This document shows, in pieces, positions 35,211 to 44,269 of a stretch of DNA of 64,000 nucleotides. Every line of letters starts with the position of its first letter. Position 1 is the first letter of the stretch. Under the pieces are notes generated by a model. The model was not told the origin of the DNA and made no database searches. It saw only the letters and a list, made by a program, of their open reading frames with translations. The stretch is taken from NCBI RefSeq assembly GCF_902712855.1, contig NZ_LR743507.1, forward strand, positions 1,846,001 through 1,910,000, written 5' to 3'. The position numbers and the translations under genes were made by a program. Source of the stretch: Variovorax paradoxus (lineage in GTDB: Bacteria > Pseudomonadota > Gammaproteobacteria > Burkholderiales > Burkholderiaceae_C).

Positions 35211-37306
35211 CGTCGAGCGAGCGGCTGCGGCAGCGCATCGTCGCTGCGGGCATCGTCCTGGTGGTCGCGTTCGCCGGCTCGGCGGTGTACGACGGCTGGC
35301 GGCTGCACCAGCAGATCACGTTCGCCACCGAGCGCGAACTCGGCAACCTCGCCAAGGCCCTGGCCGAACAGGGTGCGCGCAACCTGCAGGCGGTCGACCT
35401 GCTGCTGCGCGACACGGCCGAGTGGTGGGAAACCACCGGCCACGGGCTGCCGCCGGACGACGTCGCGGCCGCGCTGGCGGCGCGCGTCGTCGGCATCTCG
35501 CAGGTCAGCGTGCTGACGCTGGTCGACAGCCAGGGCCGGCAGCGCCACCGCTCCAGCATCACCGGCGCGCCGCTGGCCGACGTTTCCGACCGGCCATATT
35601 TCCAGAGCCAGCGCGAGGGCTCGGCGGGCGGCCTCTACATCAACGAACCCGTGGTCACCCGTACCAACCGGCAGCCCGCGCTGGTGGTGTCGCGCCGCCT
35701 GGCCCGGCGCGACGGCACGTTCGACGGCGTGGTCACCGCCATCGTCACGCTGCAGGAACTGCAGGCGGCGTATTCGGCCATCGAACTCGGCGAAGGCAGC
35801 GCGCTGCTGCTGACGCTCGACGACGGCACCCTGGTCGTGCGGCAGCCGGAGGAGCCCGGTATGGCCACGGGCGAGCGCTTCCCGGAGCTCACGGCCTTCA
35901 AGGGCGCGCCGCTGATCGACCGCTCGGTGAGCCCGGTGGACGGCCGCGCCAAATTGGTGGCCGCGGTCGGCGTGGGCAAACGGCCGCTGACGCTGACCAT
36001 CACGCGCGACGAAGACCATGCGCTGCGACCCTGGTACGACGAGATGCGCAGCGCCGTCGTGCGCACGCTGCTGCTCGCGGCGCTGGTGGTGCTGACCATC
36101 GCGGGGCTGCTGCGCCAGCTGCGGCGGCTGGAGGCCGGCGAGGCCGAGAAGGCGGCGCTCGAGGCGCGGCTGCAAAAGGCGCAGCGGCTGGAGTCGCTGG
36201 GCACGCTGGCCGGCGGCATCGCGCACGACTTCAACAACATCCTGGGCGCGATCCTCGGTTTCGGCGAAATGGCGCAGCAGCACGCCGCGGCCGGCTCCGA
36301 CATGCGCCGCTACATCGATCGCGTGATGCAGGCCGGCGCGCGGGCGCGGGTGCTGGTGCGCCGCATCCTCGACTTCAGCCGCAGCGGCGTCGCCGAGCGC
36401 GTGCCGGTGCACATCCAGGCGGTGGTGGAGGAAGCCCTCGCCATGCTGCGCCCCACGCTGCAGGACGGCATCCGCATCGATGCGCGGCTCGACGCCGGCA
36501 CCGCGGCCGTGCTGGGCGACGGCACCCAGCTGCACCAGGTGGTGATGAACCTGTGCACCAACGCGGCCCAGGCGCTCGGCGACGCCGGCGCCATCGAGGT
36601 CGTGCTCGAGCGCGAGACCCTGGACGCGCCCAGGCCGCTCCTGCACGGAGAGCTGGCCCCGGGGCACTACGTGCGGCTGGTGGTGGCCGACACCGGCGCG
36701 GGCATGTCGCCCGAGGTGCTGCAGCGCGCCTTCGATCCCTTCTTCACCACCAAGAAGCTGGGCGAGGGCACAGGGCTGGGGCTGTCGATGGTGCACGGCA
36801 TCGTGACCGACCTGTGCGGCGCCATCGACATCGCGACCGAGGCCGGGCACGGCACGCGCGTGACGGTGTGGCTGCCGGTGTCGGGCGAGTCGGAGGCGCC
36901 GCCGCTGCGTGCCGATCCCGCCTGGCCGCGCGGCAACGGGCAGGTGGTGATGGTGGTCGACGACGAGCGGCCGCTGGTCGAACTGGCCGAGGAGCTGCTG
37001 GCCGAGCTCGGCTACGAACCGGTGGGTTTCGACTCGAGCGAGCGCGCACTCGAAGCCTTCATGGCCGACCCGCAGCGCTTCGACGCGGTTCTGACCGACG
37101 AGATGCTGCCGGGCCTCGCGGGCAGCGAGCTGGCGCTGAAGCTGCTGGCGGTGCGGCCCGGGCTGCCGGTGATCCTGGTGAGCGGCAACGTCGGCGCGGC
37201 GCTCGAGCAGCGTGCGCGCGATGCCGGCGTGGTGGCGCTGCTGCGCAAGCCGCTCGGCCTGCAGGAGTTGGCCGAGAGCCTGGCGCGCACGCTCGGTTGC
37301 AGCTGA
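35207..37306 (+). CDS. Hybrid sensor histidine kinase with C-terminal receiver
   Basis: This 699-residue membrane kinase has a first membrane segment at about residues 9-30, a periplasmic Cache-like sensing domain to about 280 (with DRPYFQSQREGS and the YINEPVVTRTN pattern), a second segment at about 283-305, a histidine box with H340 (GGIAHDFNNILGAI), an ATPase domain with GTGLGLSMVHGI, and a receiver with acceptor D631 (VLTDEMLPG). The absence of a Hpt domain suggests phosphate moves to the small receiver or the adjacent OmpR regulator. Confidence 0.9.
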   Translation: MTSSERLRQRIVAAGIVLVVAFAGSAVYDGWRLHQQITFATERELGNLAKALAEQGARNLQAVDLLLRDTAEWWETTGHGLPPDDVAAALAARVVGISQVSVLTLVDSQGRQRHRSSITGAPLADVSDRPYFQSQREGSAGGLYINEPVVTRTNRQPALVVSRRLARRDGTFDGVVTAIVTLQELQAAYSAIELGEGSALLLTLDDGTLVVRQPEEPGMATGERFPELTAFKGAPLIDRSVSPVDGRAKLVAAVGVGKRPLTLTITRDEDHALRPWYDEMRSAVVRTLLLAALVVLTIAGLLRQLRRLEAGEAEKAALEARLQKAQRLESLGTLAGGIAHDFNNILGAILGFGEMAQQHAAAGSDMRRYIDRVMQAGARARVLVRRILDFSRSGVAERVPVHIQAVVEEALAMLRPTLQDGIRIDARLDAGTAAVLGDGTQLHQVVMNLCTNAAQALGDAGAIEVVLERETLDAPRPLLHGELAPGHYVRLVVADTGAGMSPEVLQRAFDPFFTTKKLGEGTGLGLSMVHGIVTDLCGAIDIATEAGHGTRVTVWLPVSGESEAPPLRADPAWPRGNGQVVMVVDDERPLVELAEELLAELGYEPVGFDSSERALEAFMADPQRFDAVLTDEMLPGLAGSELALKLLAVRPGLPVILVSGNVGAALEQRARDAGVVALLRKPLGLQELAESLARTLGCS

Positions 37307-37383
37307 AACAGGGTGCGGTGAACTGCAATCCGCGCGCAATGCGCGAATCGGACAGTAGGGGCTCCAACCACCAAGGAGTCTTC

Positions 37384-38205
37384 ATGAGCAGCATCACCAC
37401 GGCAGACGGCACCCGGATCTACTACAAGGACTGGGGCACGGGCCAGCCGATCGTCTTCAGCCACGGCTGGCCGCTGTCGTCCGACGCGTTCGAGGACCAG
37501 ATGTTCTTCCTGGCCTCGAGCGGTTTCCGCTGCATCGCGCACGACCGTCGCGGCCATGGCCGTTCGAGCCAGCCCTGGCAGGGCAACGACATGGACACCT
37601 ACGCCGACGACCTTGCCGAACTGGTGAAGCAGCTCGACCTGAAGGACGCCATCCACGTCGGCCATTCGACCGGCGGCGGCGAGGTGGCGCGCTACATCGG
37701 GCGCCACGGCAGCTCGCGCGTGGCAAAGGCGGTGCTGATCGGCGCGGTGCCGCCGCTCATGCTGAAGACGCCCGCCAACCCGGGCGGCCTGCCGCTGGAA
37801 ACCTTTGACCGGATCCGCGCCGGCGTGCTGGCCGACCGCTCGCAGTTCTGGAAGGACCTGAGCATGCCGTTCTACGGCTACAACCGGCCGGACGCGAAGA
37901 TCTCGGAAGGCGTGCGCGAATCGTTCTGGCTGCAGGGCATGGCGGCGGGCATGCCGGCGTCGTACTTCTGCGTGAAGGCGTTCTCGGAAACCGACCTCAC
38001 CGAAGACCTGAAGAAGTTCGACGTGCCCACGCTGATCCTGCACGGCGACGACGACCAGATCGTGCCGATCGCCGATTCGGCCTGGCTGTCGGCCGAACTC
38101 GTGAAGGACGCCACGCTCAAGGTCTACAAGGGCGCGCCCCACGGCATGTGCACCACGCGCAAGGACGAGGTGAACGCCGACCTGCTGGCGTTCGCGAAGG
38201 ACTGA
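37384..38205 (+). CDS. Alpha/beta hydrolase, non-heme chloroperoxidase/arylesterase type
   Basis: This 273-residue enzyme has the oxyanion region FSHGWPLSSDAFEDQ, catalytic serine in GHSTGGGEVARYIGRHG near residue 97, an aspartate in LHGDDDQIVP and the histidine in APHGM near residue 252. The family includes cofactor-free haloperoxidases, which are perhydrolases, and arylesterases. AGGAG lies seven bases before the ATG. There is no operon partner; the natural substrate is unknown. Confidence 0.88.
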   Translation: MSSITTADGTRIYYKDWGTGQPIVFSHGWPLSSDAFEDQMFFLASSGFRCIAHDRRGHGRSSQPWQGNDMDTYADDLAELVKQLDLKDAIHVGHSTGGGEVARYIGRHGSSRVAKAVLIGAVPPLMLKTPANPGGLPLETFDRIRAGVLADRSQFWKDLSMPFYGYNRPDAKISEGVRESFWLQGMAAGMPASYFCVKAFSETDLTEDLKKFDVPTLILHGDDDQIVPIADSAWLSAELVKDATLKVYKGAPHGMCTTRKDEVNADLLAFAKD

Positions 38206-38318
38206 GCGCAGGCGCCGGGCACCGGCGCCGCAACGGCGCGCATCCCCAAGAACCTTTTATGGCTCGCATCACGCGTTCCCGCTTCATCGGCGGCGCGACA
38301 CGCACCAAGATACGGGGG

Positions 38319-39569
38319 ATGCGCACTCCCATTTCCATCCAGGCGGACCGCCTCTGGCAACGCCTCGAAACCCTCTCTTCCTTCACCCGCACCGACGTCC
38401 CCTGGACGCGCCGAGCCTTCTCCGACGACTTCGACCGGGCCCGGCTCTGGCTGCGCGGCGAGTTCGAGCAGGCCGGCCTGGCCGTTCGCACCGACGCGGC
38501 CGGCAACCTCACCGGCCGCCGCGAAGGCACCGGGCCCGGGCTGGCGCCGCTGGTCACCGGCTCCCACTGCGACACCGTGGTGGGCGGCGGGCGCTTCGAC
38601 GGCATCCTGGGCGTGCTCGCGGGGCTCGAGGTGGCGCAGTCGCTGCACGAAAGCGGCGTGGTGCTGCGCCATCCGCTCGAAGTGATCGACTTCCTCTCCG
38701 AGGAGCCCAGCGACTACGGCATCTCCTGCGTGGGCAGCCGTGGCTTTGCCGGCACCCTCAACGACGCGATGCTGGCCTCGTGCAACGAGCGCGGCGAAAG
38801 CCTGGCGCAGGCGATGCGGCGCATCGGTGCGCGTCCCGAAGCGCTCGCCGACGCGGTGCGCGGACCCGGCGGCATTGCCGGCTTCGTGGAGCTGCACATC
38901 GAGCAGGGCCCGGTGCTGGAGCGGGAGGGGCTGCCGATCGGCGTGGTCACCGACATCGTCGGCATCCGCCGCGTGGCGCTCACCGTGACGGGCCAGCCCG
39001 ACCATGCCGGCACCACGCCCATGGACATCCGCCGCGACGCGCTCGTGGGCGCCGCCCGGCTGATCGACGCGGCACACCGCGAAGCCGGCGCGATGGACGG
39101 CCGGCCGCACTACGTGGTGGCCACCATCGGCCGCATCGCGATGAGCCCCAACGTGCCCAACGCCGTGCCCGGCCGGGTCGACATGGTGCTCGAGGTGCGC
39201 AGCAATGCGCAGGCGGTGCTCGACGATTTCCCGGAGCGCCTGCTCGCCCTGTGCGCCGACGACTTCGTGCGGCTGCGGGTGAGCTGCAGCATGGCGCCGC
39301 TGACGCAGACACCGCCCGTCAAGTGCTCGGGCGAGGTGATGCAGGCCGTCGCGCAGGCCGCGGACTGCCTGGCGCTGGCGCACAGGTCGCTGCCCAGCGG
39401 CGCGGGGCACGATGCGATGCACGTCGCAGCTTCGGGGCCGATGGGGATGATCTTCATCCCGTGCCTCGACGGGCGAAGCCACTGCCCGGAAGAATGGGCG
39501 AGCAAGGAGCAGGTGGCCGCCGGCACCCGCGTGCTGGCCGAAACGCTCAGGCTGCTGGACGCCCGCTAG
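38319..39569 (+). CDS. M20-family amidohydrolase (N-carbamoyl-L-amino acid / allantoate type)
   Basis: This is a zinc-dependent hydrolase of the HyuC/AllC family, 416 residues from this start. Metal and substrate motifs are GSHCDTVVGGGRFDGILG near residue 77, the acidic pair in LSEEPSDYG near 126, HIEQGPVLE near 192, GQPDHAGTTPM and GAGHDAMH near 363. Such enzymes cleave ureido or amide bonds, e.g. N-carbamoyl amino acids. An alternative ATG at 38259 would give 436 residues. It is convergent with a LysR gene, overlapping by 23 bp, and close to a carbamoyltransferase paralogue. Confidence 0.87.
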   Translation: MRTPISIQADRLWQRLETLSSFTRTDVPWTRRAFSDDFDRARLWLRGEFEQAGLAVRTDAAGNLTGRREGTGPGLAPLVTGSHCDTVVGGGRFDGILGVLAGLEVAQSLHESGVVLRHPLEVIDFLSEEPSDYGISCVGSRGFAGTLNDAMLASCNERGESLAQAMRRIGARPEALADAVRGPGGIAGFVELHIEQGPVLEREGLPIGVVTDIVGIRRVALTVTGQPDHAGTTPMDIRRDALVGAARLIDAAHREAGAMDGRPHYVVATIGRIAMSPNVPNAVPGRVDMVLEVRSNAQAVLDDFPERLLALCADDFVRLRVSCSMAPLTQTPPVKCSGEVMQAVAQAADCLALAHRSLPSGAGHDAMHVAASGPMGMIFIPCLDGRSHCPEEWASKEQVAAGTRVLAETLRLLDAR

Positions 39570-40512
39570 GCGCGTCGCCGGCCGCGGCGGCCGCTTCCGT
39601 TTCCTTGCCGGCCGCGACGACCGCATCGATCACCTGCCGCAGGCCTTTGCTCACCGGCTTGTCGTTGCGCGTGACCAGCGCGAGCGTGCGGTGCAGCGGC
39701 GGCTCGAGCGGGCGCAGGTCGAGCTCGGCGCTGTGGCCGCGCCCCGTGACCGCCATCTTCGGCAGGATCGCCACGCCCAGCCCGGCCGCCACCATCGCCT
39801 TGATGGCTTCGACGCTGTCGAACTCCATCACCGGCGGCGAGGCTCGCCCGCAGCGCCGCATCCAGTCGTCGGCAATGTCCCGCGCGCTGGCCCCGGCAGC
39901 GAACTTGACGAGCGGCAGCGCGCCCAGTTCGTGCGCCGTGACCTCGGCCGGCCATCGCCTGCTGCCGCGCTGGCAGAGGGCGACGAAGTCGTCGCGCAGG
40001 ATCGGCGTCACCGCCAATGCACGCGACGCCACCGGCAAGGTCACCAGTGCGGCGTCGAGCGTGTTGTCTTCCACGCGCCGGATCAGGCGTCCGGTGTTGT
40101 CCGTGCTCACGATGATGTTCAGCAGCGGATGGCGTGCGCGCAGGTCGCGCAGCACCGGCGGCAGCAGGTAGAGGCAGCCGGTGCCTCCGGTGCCCAGCCG
40201 CACGCGGCCCGCCACGCCGGCCGAGTGGAAGGTGGCGGCGTTGATCGCGTTGGCGAGTGCCGCCTCGACCTGGGGCAGTTCCGCCATCAGGTCCGCGCCC
40301 GCCGGCGTCGGGCCGATCCGCCGACCTACGCGCTCGATGAGGCGCACGCCGAGACGTCGCTCGAGCTGCTTCACCTGCACGCTCACCGCCGGTTGCGTCA
40401 ATCCGAGCCGCTCGGCCGCGGCGGAAAAGCCACCCGATTCGAGCACAAGTGCAAAAGTGCGCAATTGTTCGAAATTAATGGTTGAAGCCAAATTGTTTTT
40501 TATGGAATGCAT
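39547..40512 (-). CDS. LysR-family transcriptional regulator
   Basis: This 321-residue regulator has the LysR helix-turn-helix (TFALVLESGGFSAAAERLGL, then TQPAVSVQVKQLERRLG) at residues about 19-57 and a substrate-binding domain from about residue 100. It diverges from the carbamoyltransferase-like gene across a 173-bp AT-richer region containing inverted and direct repeats, so it most likely controls that gene and the exporter behind it. Confidence 0.92.
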   Translation of the reverse strand: MHSIKNNLASTINFEQLRTFALVLESGGFSAAAERLGLTQPAVSVQVKQLERRLGVRLIERVGRRIGPTPAGADLMAELPQVEAALANAINAATFHSAGVAGRVRLGTGGTGCLYLLPPVLRDLRARHPLLNIIVSTDNTGRLIRRVEDNTLDAALVTLPVASRALAVTPILRDDFVALCQRGSRRWPAEVTAHELGALPLVKFAAGASARDIADDWMRRCGRASPPVMEFDSVEAIKAMVAAGLGVAILPKMAVTGRGHSAELDLRPLEPPLHRTLALVTRNDKPVSKGLRQVIDAVVAAGKETEAAAAAGDAPSGRPAA

Positions 40513-40580
40513 AACGGGGTGCGGCTTCTTTTATGCACGGAGGAATACAAAAATGAGGCAGGGAGGAAAGGCGGGCAAAT

Positions 40581-40665
40581 GCAATTCAAATGAATTGCGA
40601 GCAAACGTCAATTTATATTGACAACTGGCATGTCTGATTCCCTGTGGCAATTTTTCAAATGAATT
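40581..40665 (+). promoter_or_regulatory. Palindrome and direct repeats between LysR and carbamoyltransferase genes
   Basis: GCAATTCAAATGAATTGC (40581-40598) is a perfect 8-bp-arm inverted repeat. Its core TTCAAATGAATT recurs exactly at 40654-40665, 69 bp away and 20 bp before the carbamoyltransferase start. These are good candidates for LysR binding sites. The region is notably richer in A/T than its surroundings. Confidence 0.55.
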
Positions 40666-40685
40666 CAAGCAAAAGGGAGCATGAC

Positions 40686-41639
40686 ATGCCGGATCTGATT
40701 TCCATCGAGGATCTTTCGAGGCGCGAGATCGAGGACATTTTCTCCAGCGCCGACCACATACAGCGCTCGCCCGACGACTTCCGCAGGGCACTGGGCGGCA
40801 AGGTCGTGTGCACGCTGTTCTTCGAGTCCAGCACGCGCACGCGTTGGAGCTTCGAGGCCGCTGCGCACCGGCTGGGCGCACGGGTGCTGAGCGTTGCCGA
40901 CATGCGCAGCACGCGGCTGCACCTCGGCGAGAGCCTGCTCGACACCACGCGCATGGCCGGCTTCTACTGCGATGCCGTGGTGGCGCGGCATGCGAGCGAC
41001 GATGTCATGCGCCGGATCAAGGAGACGATCCGCGTGCCGCTGATCAGCGCCGGCGAAGGCCGCACGCACCATCCGACGCAGACCCTGATCGACCTCTATA
41101 CGCTGCGCGACCATTTCGGCTCCGTCGACGGGCTCCAGATCGGCATTGCCGGCGGTATTCGCCATTCGCGCGCCGCCAGATCGCTGATTGCCGGGTTGCG
41201 CAAGTTCGAAGGCGTCAGGCTGCACGTGGTCGATGCGTCGCACGACGCCGACGAAGGCCAGGAATTCCCGCCGGAGATGGGCGATTTGCACGGCGTGGCG
41301 CCGATTGAATATTCGTCGATGAAGAAAATGATCGGCCAGGTCGACATGGTCTACGTGGTGCGCGTGCAACCCGAGAGATTCGCCGACCCGGCGGCGCATG
41401 CGCGCCAATTGGAGAAAAGCCGGCTGCACCGCGAGCTCCTTTCGCGCGGGTCGGCCGGGCTCATCGTCATGCATTGCCTGCCGCGCACCGAGGAGCTCGA
41501 CCCCGACGTCGACGAGACCCCGCAGAACAAATATTTCCTGCAGGCCCGACACGCGGTCGCCGTGCGAAGCGCCACGCTGCTGCGCTGCATGGGCGGCCGG
41601 CTGGCCGGCGGGACCGTCATCGGGCGCCGGTCATGCTGA
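40686..41639 (+). CDS. Aspartate carbamoyltransferase paralogue (PyrB-like, non-canonical)
   Basis: This 317-residue protein has the carbamoyl-phosphate signature SSTRTRWSF at residues 48-56, HPTQTLIDL at 129-137, RVQPER at 226-231 and HCLPRTEELDPDVDETP at 263-279, close to PyrB. The 80s-loop lysine essential in E. coli (K84) aligns with Leu80, and the GDLKYGR segment reads GGIRHSR. It is probably not the housekeeping enzyme: it sits alone under a LysR gene and overlaps an exporter gene. Aspartate-like specificity is unproven. AGGGAG precedes the start. Confidence 0.85.
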   Translation: MPDLISIEDLSRREIEDIFSSADHIQRSPDDFRRALGGKVVCTLFFESSTRTRWSFEAAAHRLGARVLSVADMRSTRLHLGESLLDTTRMAGFYCDAVVARHASDDVMRRIKETIRVPLISAGEGRTHHPTQTLIDLYTLRDHFGSVDGLQIGIAGGIRHSRAARSLIAGLRKFEGVRLHVVDASHDADEGQEFPPEMGDLHGVAPIEYSSMKKMIGQVDMVYVVRVQPERFADPAAHARQLEKSRLHRELLSRGSAGLIVMHCLPRTEELDPDVDETPQNKYFLQARHAVAVRSATLLRCMGGRLAGGTVIGRRSC

Positions 41640-42391
41640 GCACGCTCATCCTTCCGGCCCTCGGCCTGTTCATGGGCGTGGCGGCCGTGACCATCGGCGG
41701 CGGGGCCACGGCCGGCGTTCCGCTGTTGCTGCTCATGGGGCACGCCGGCGCGCAGAGCATCGCCACGGTCAAGTTCGCGCTGCTCGGTTCGTTCCTGACC
41801 GGGTCGCTGGCGAACAGGGGCAGCAGCACCGAGCCCGCGGGGCAGTTGCCGTGGATCACCTGGCCGCTGGCCGTGGCGGGCTCGGTGCTGGGGTCGCTGC
41901 TGGTGGTCGGCGTCGCCGACCGCGTGCTCAAGATCGCGGTGGCGCTGCTGATGGTCGCGATCCTCTGGATCACTCACCGCACCGACTTCTCTCGGCACCA
42001 GCGCAGTGCGCAGTCAGGGCTGCCGCCTGCGTGGGTCGGGGTGGCGGTGATCTTCGGGCTGTGCGTGTACTCGGGCTTCTTCGGCGCCGGCTTCGGCACT
42101 TTCCTGATCCTGGCGCTGATGCGCTGCCGCGGGATGGCGTTCCGCGAAAGCGCGGGTGCGATGACGCGCATCAACCTGCTGACGGTCGGAGCGTCGGTGC
42201 TCACCTTCATCTCCAGCGGCGCGGTCGACTTCCGCCTGGGCATTCCTCTGTTCATCGGCTGCGCGGTGGGCGGCCTGCTGGGCGCCTGGGTGGCTCGGGC
42301 GGCCGACCCGAAGCGCATGAAGACGGCGTTTCAGGCCTTCACGCTCGTCTTGGGCGCCAAGCTGCTATGGGAAGCGTCCGTGTCGAGCTGA
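41633..42391 (+). CDS. TauE/SafE (TSUP) family membrane exporter
   Basis: This 252-residue protein has about eight hydrophobic segments and the duplicated TSUP pattern: IGGGATAGVPLLLL near residue 15 and GFFGAGFGTFLIL near residue 147. The family moves sulfite, sulfoacetate or other small organic anions across the inner membrane. Its ATG overlaps the stop of the carbamoyltransferase-like gene by 7 bp, implying that it handles a substrate or product of that pathway. Confidence 0.87.
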   Translation: MLSTLILPALGLFMGVAAVTIGGGATAGVPLLLLMGHAGAQSIATVKFALLGSFLTGSLANRGSSTEPAGQLPWITWPLAVAGSVLGSLLVVGVADRVLKIAVALLMVAILWITHRTDFSRHQRSAQSGLPPAWVGVAVIFGLCVYSGFFGAGFGTFLILALMRCRGMAFRESAGAMTRINLLTVGASVLTFISSGAVDFRLGIPLFIGCAVGGLLGAWVARAADPKRMKTAFQAFTLVLGAKLLWEASVSS

Positions 42392-42401
42392 CGACGCAAG
42401 G

Positions 42402-44003
42402 CTACAGCTGGTCGGTCGGCACGAACCAGGAGAACAGCAGCAGCTGCAGGCGCGTCAGCATGCTCGAGTCGGGTTCGCTGTCGAGCACCTCGTTGTCGAC
42501 GTCGCCCGTGCCGATCCATTCCACGTTCTTGCCGTCGGGCTTCAGGGTGACGCGGTACACGCCCTCGATGTCGTCGAGCTGGTAGGCGAAGAGCAGCGCC
42601 TGCGTCAGGTCGAAGCTGCGCACGCGAACGCCGAACTCGGTGTTCAGCAGGGCCGAGCGCGGGTCGAGGTTCATGGAGCCGAGCAGCACCCACTGCCGGT
42701 CGACCAGCGCCAGCTTGGCGTGCAACCGGCCTCGTGCCTTCTTGAGCAGGTCGCGGAACTGGCCGCTGCGCCGCAGCTGCTGCGTGCTCACCTCGTACAG
42801 GTTGACGCCCAGCTTGAGCATGTCCACGCGGTAGCGGTTGTAGTTGATGTTGACCAGCGGCTCGTCGCTGTCGGCCAGCGAGTTGGTGATCACGGTGATG
42901 TTCACGCCTTGCTCGCGCCCCATGCGGATGCGCTCCATGCCCTCGTCGCCCGGAATGAAGTAGGGCGAGATCACCACCACGTTCGAGCGCGCGGTGCCCA
43001 GCATCTCGTGGAAGCGATGCGCCAGCGTCTGGGTCGGACGCGACATGACGCCCAACGCCTTGTTCGGACTGTCCGCGGTGGCGTTCGCCTCGGCGCGCAT
43101 CCATTTGAGCTCGTCGATGCCGGCCAGCTGGGCGCCCAGGGGTAGGTCGCCCAGCACGTCGGTGATGGGCAGCGGGCCGGGCGGAGGCGCTTGCGCAGGG
43201 GACGTGGCCTCCTCGAAAGAGGCCTGCAGCTCGGCGGCCGTGCGGCTGGTGCCGGCCACCCGCTGCAGGGGCCAGACCACGTCGCTGTTCCAGTAGGTGT
43301 CGAAGATGTCGGCGGCCTCGGGCACCACGGGGCCGGCCAGCAACAGTTCGAAGTCGATGAAGTTCGCGTTCTCGGCGCGCAGGAAGTACTCGTCGGCCAG
43401 GTTGCGGCCACCCGCGATCATCATCGCGCCGTCGGCCACGAACAGCTTGTTGTGCATGCGGTGGTTGAGCCGCCGGAAGTCGGAGAAGAACTCGAGCCAG
43501 CGTCCCGACGAATGGTCGCGCAGGTTCACGAAGGGGTTGAACAGCCGCACCTCGGCGTTCGGCTCCGAGGCCAGGCCGAGCAGCAGGTTGTCCATGCCCG
43601 CGGTGTAGAAGTCGTCGAGCAGCAGCCGGACGCGCACGCCGCGCCGCGCGGCATTGCGCATCTCGCGCAGCAGCAGGCGGCCGGTCTTGTCGTTGCCGAG
43701 CTGGTAGGTCTGGATGTCGAGCGACGACCTGGCGCGGCGCATCAGTTCCAGCCGGGCGTCCAGCGCGTAGGAGGCTTCGATCAGCGGCCGCATGCTCGAC
43801 AGCCCGTCGGGCGGGGAATTGAGGCTCAGGGCAGCGCGGCCGAGTTCGGTGGATGCGGAGGCCGGAATCGCGAGTTCCGGCTTTTCGGGCGTACGCGGGG
43901 GAAGGCCGGCGCAGGCGCTCAGCGCCAGTGCCGCCGCAAGGGTCATCAGGCGCAGAGCCGGGCCGCGCAGCACGGGAAACAGAAGGGCAACGAGCTTGAA
44001 CAT
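42402..44003 (-). CDS. Phospholipase D-family lipoprotein (cardiolipin synthase C-like)
   Basis: This 533-residue protein starts with a signal peptide ending in a lipobox (ALSACAG, Cys near residue 29). It has two HKD active-site motifs: HNKLFVADGAMMIAGGRN near residue 189 and HAKLALVDRQWVLLGSMN near residue 430. The layout matches ClsC/YmdC-type enzymes that make cardiolipin by phosphatidyl transfer, here anchored in the envelope. It is convergent with the TSUP gene, with 10 bases between the stops. Confidence 0.87.
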   Translation of the reverse strand: MFKLVALLFPVLRGPALRLMTLAAALALSACAGLPPRTPEKPELAIPASASTELGRAALSLNSPPDGLSSMRPLIEASYALDARLELMRRARSSLDIQTYQLGNDKTGRLLLREMRNAARRGVRVRLLLDDFYTAGMDNLLLGLASEPNAEVRLFNPFVNLRDHSSGRWLEFFSDFRRLNHRMHNKLFVADGAMMIAGGRNLADEYFLRAENANFIDFELLLAGPVVPEAADIFDTYWNSDVVWPLQRVAGTSRTAAELQASFEEATSPAQAPPPGPLPITDVLGDLPLGAQLAGIDELKWMRAEANATADSPNKALGVMSRPTQTLAHRFHEMLGTARSNVVVISPYFIPGDEGMERIRMGREQGVNITVITNSLADSDEPLVNINYNRYRVDMLKLGVNLYEVSTQQLRRSGQFRDLLKKARGRLHAKLALVDRQWVLLGSMNLDPRSALLNTEFGVRVRSFDLTQALLFAYQLDDIEGVYRVTLKPDGKNVEWIGTGDVDNEVLDSEPDSSMLTRLQLLLFSWFVPTDQL

Positions 44004-44134
44004 GAGGCCGCCAACGCACGGGGCGTGCGGGCGGCATGGTAGCCGTTCCGCCTCGAAACGAAGACGCAATTTCACAACGCAACGTCCTTCGAAGGCGTTG
44101 GGGATTGAAGGAGGCGGCGACCGGTCGCCACTAA

Positions 44135-44154
44135 AATGAGAATTGTTCTTGATT
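44135..44154 (+). promoter_or_regulatory. Candidate Fur box
   Basis: AATGAGAATTGTTCTTGATT resembles the Fur consensus, with inward-facing AATGAGAAT and TTCTTGATT halves. It lies 116 bp before a PepSY protein gene followed by a TonB receptor gene, both typical of the Fur regulon. The match is imperfect. Confidence 0.55.
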
Positions 44155-44269
44155 GTGTCGTGGGGCGGCATGGAGATGACCAGGGGCGCGGTGGAATTCA
44201 AGGCCGTGCCGTCATCAGTGATCGCCCACCGCTTTCTGACTTTTCTTCCCCGCAAAACAACCGCATGGC

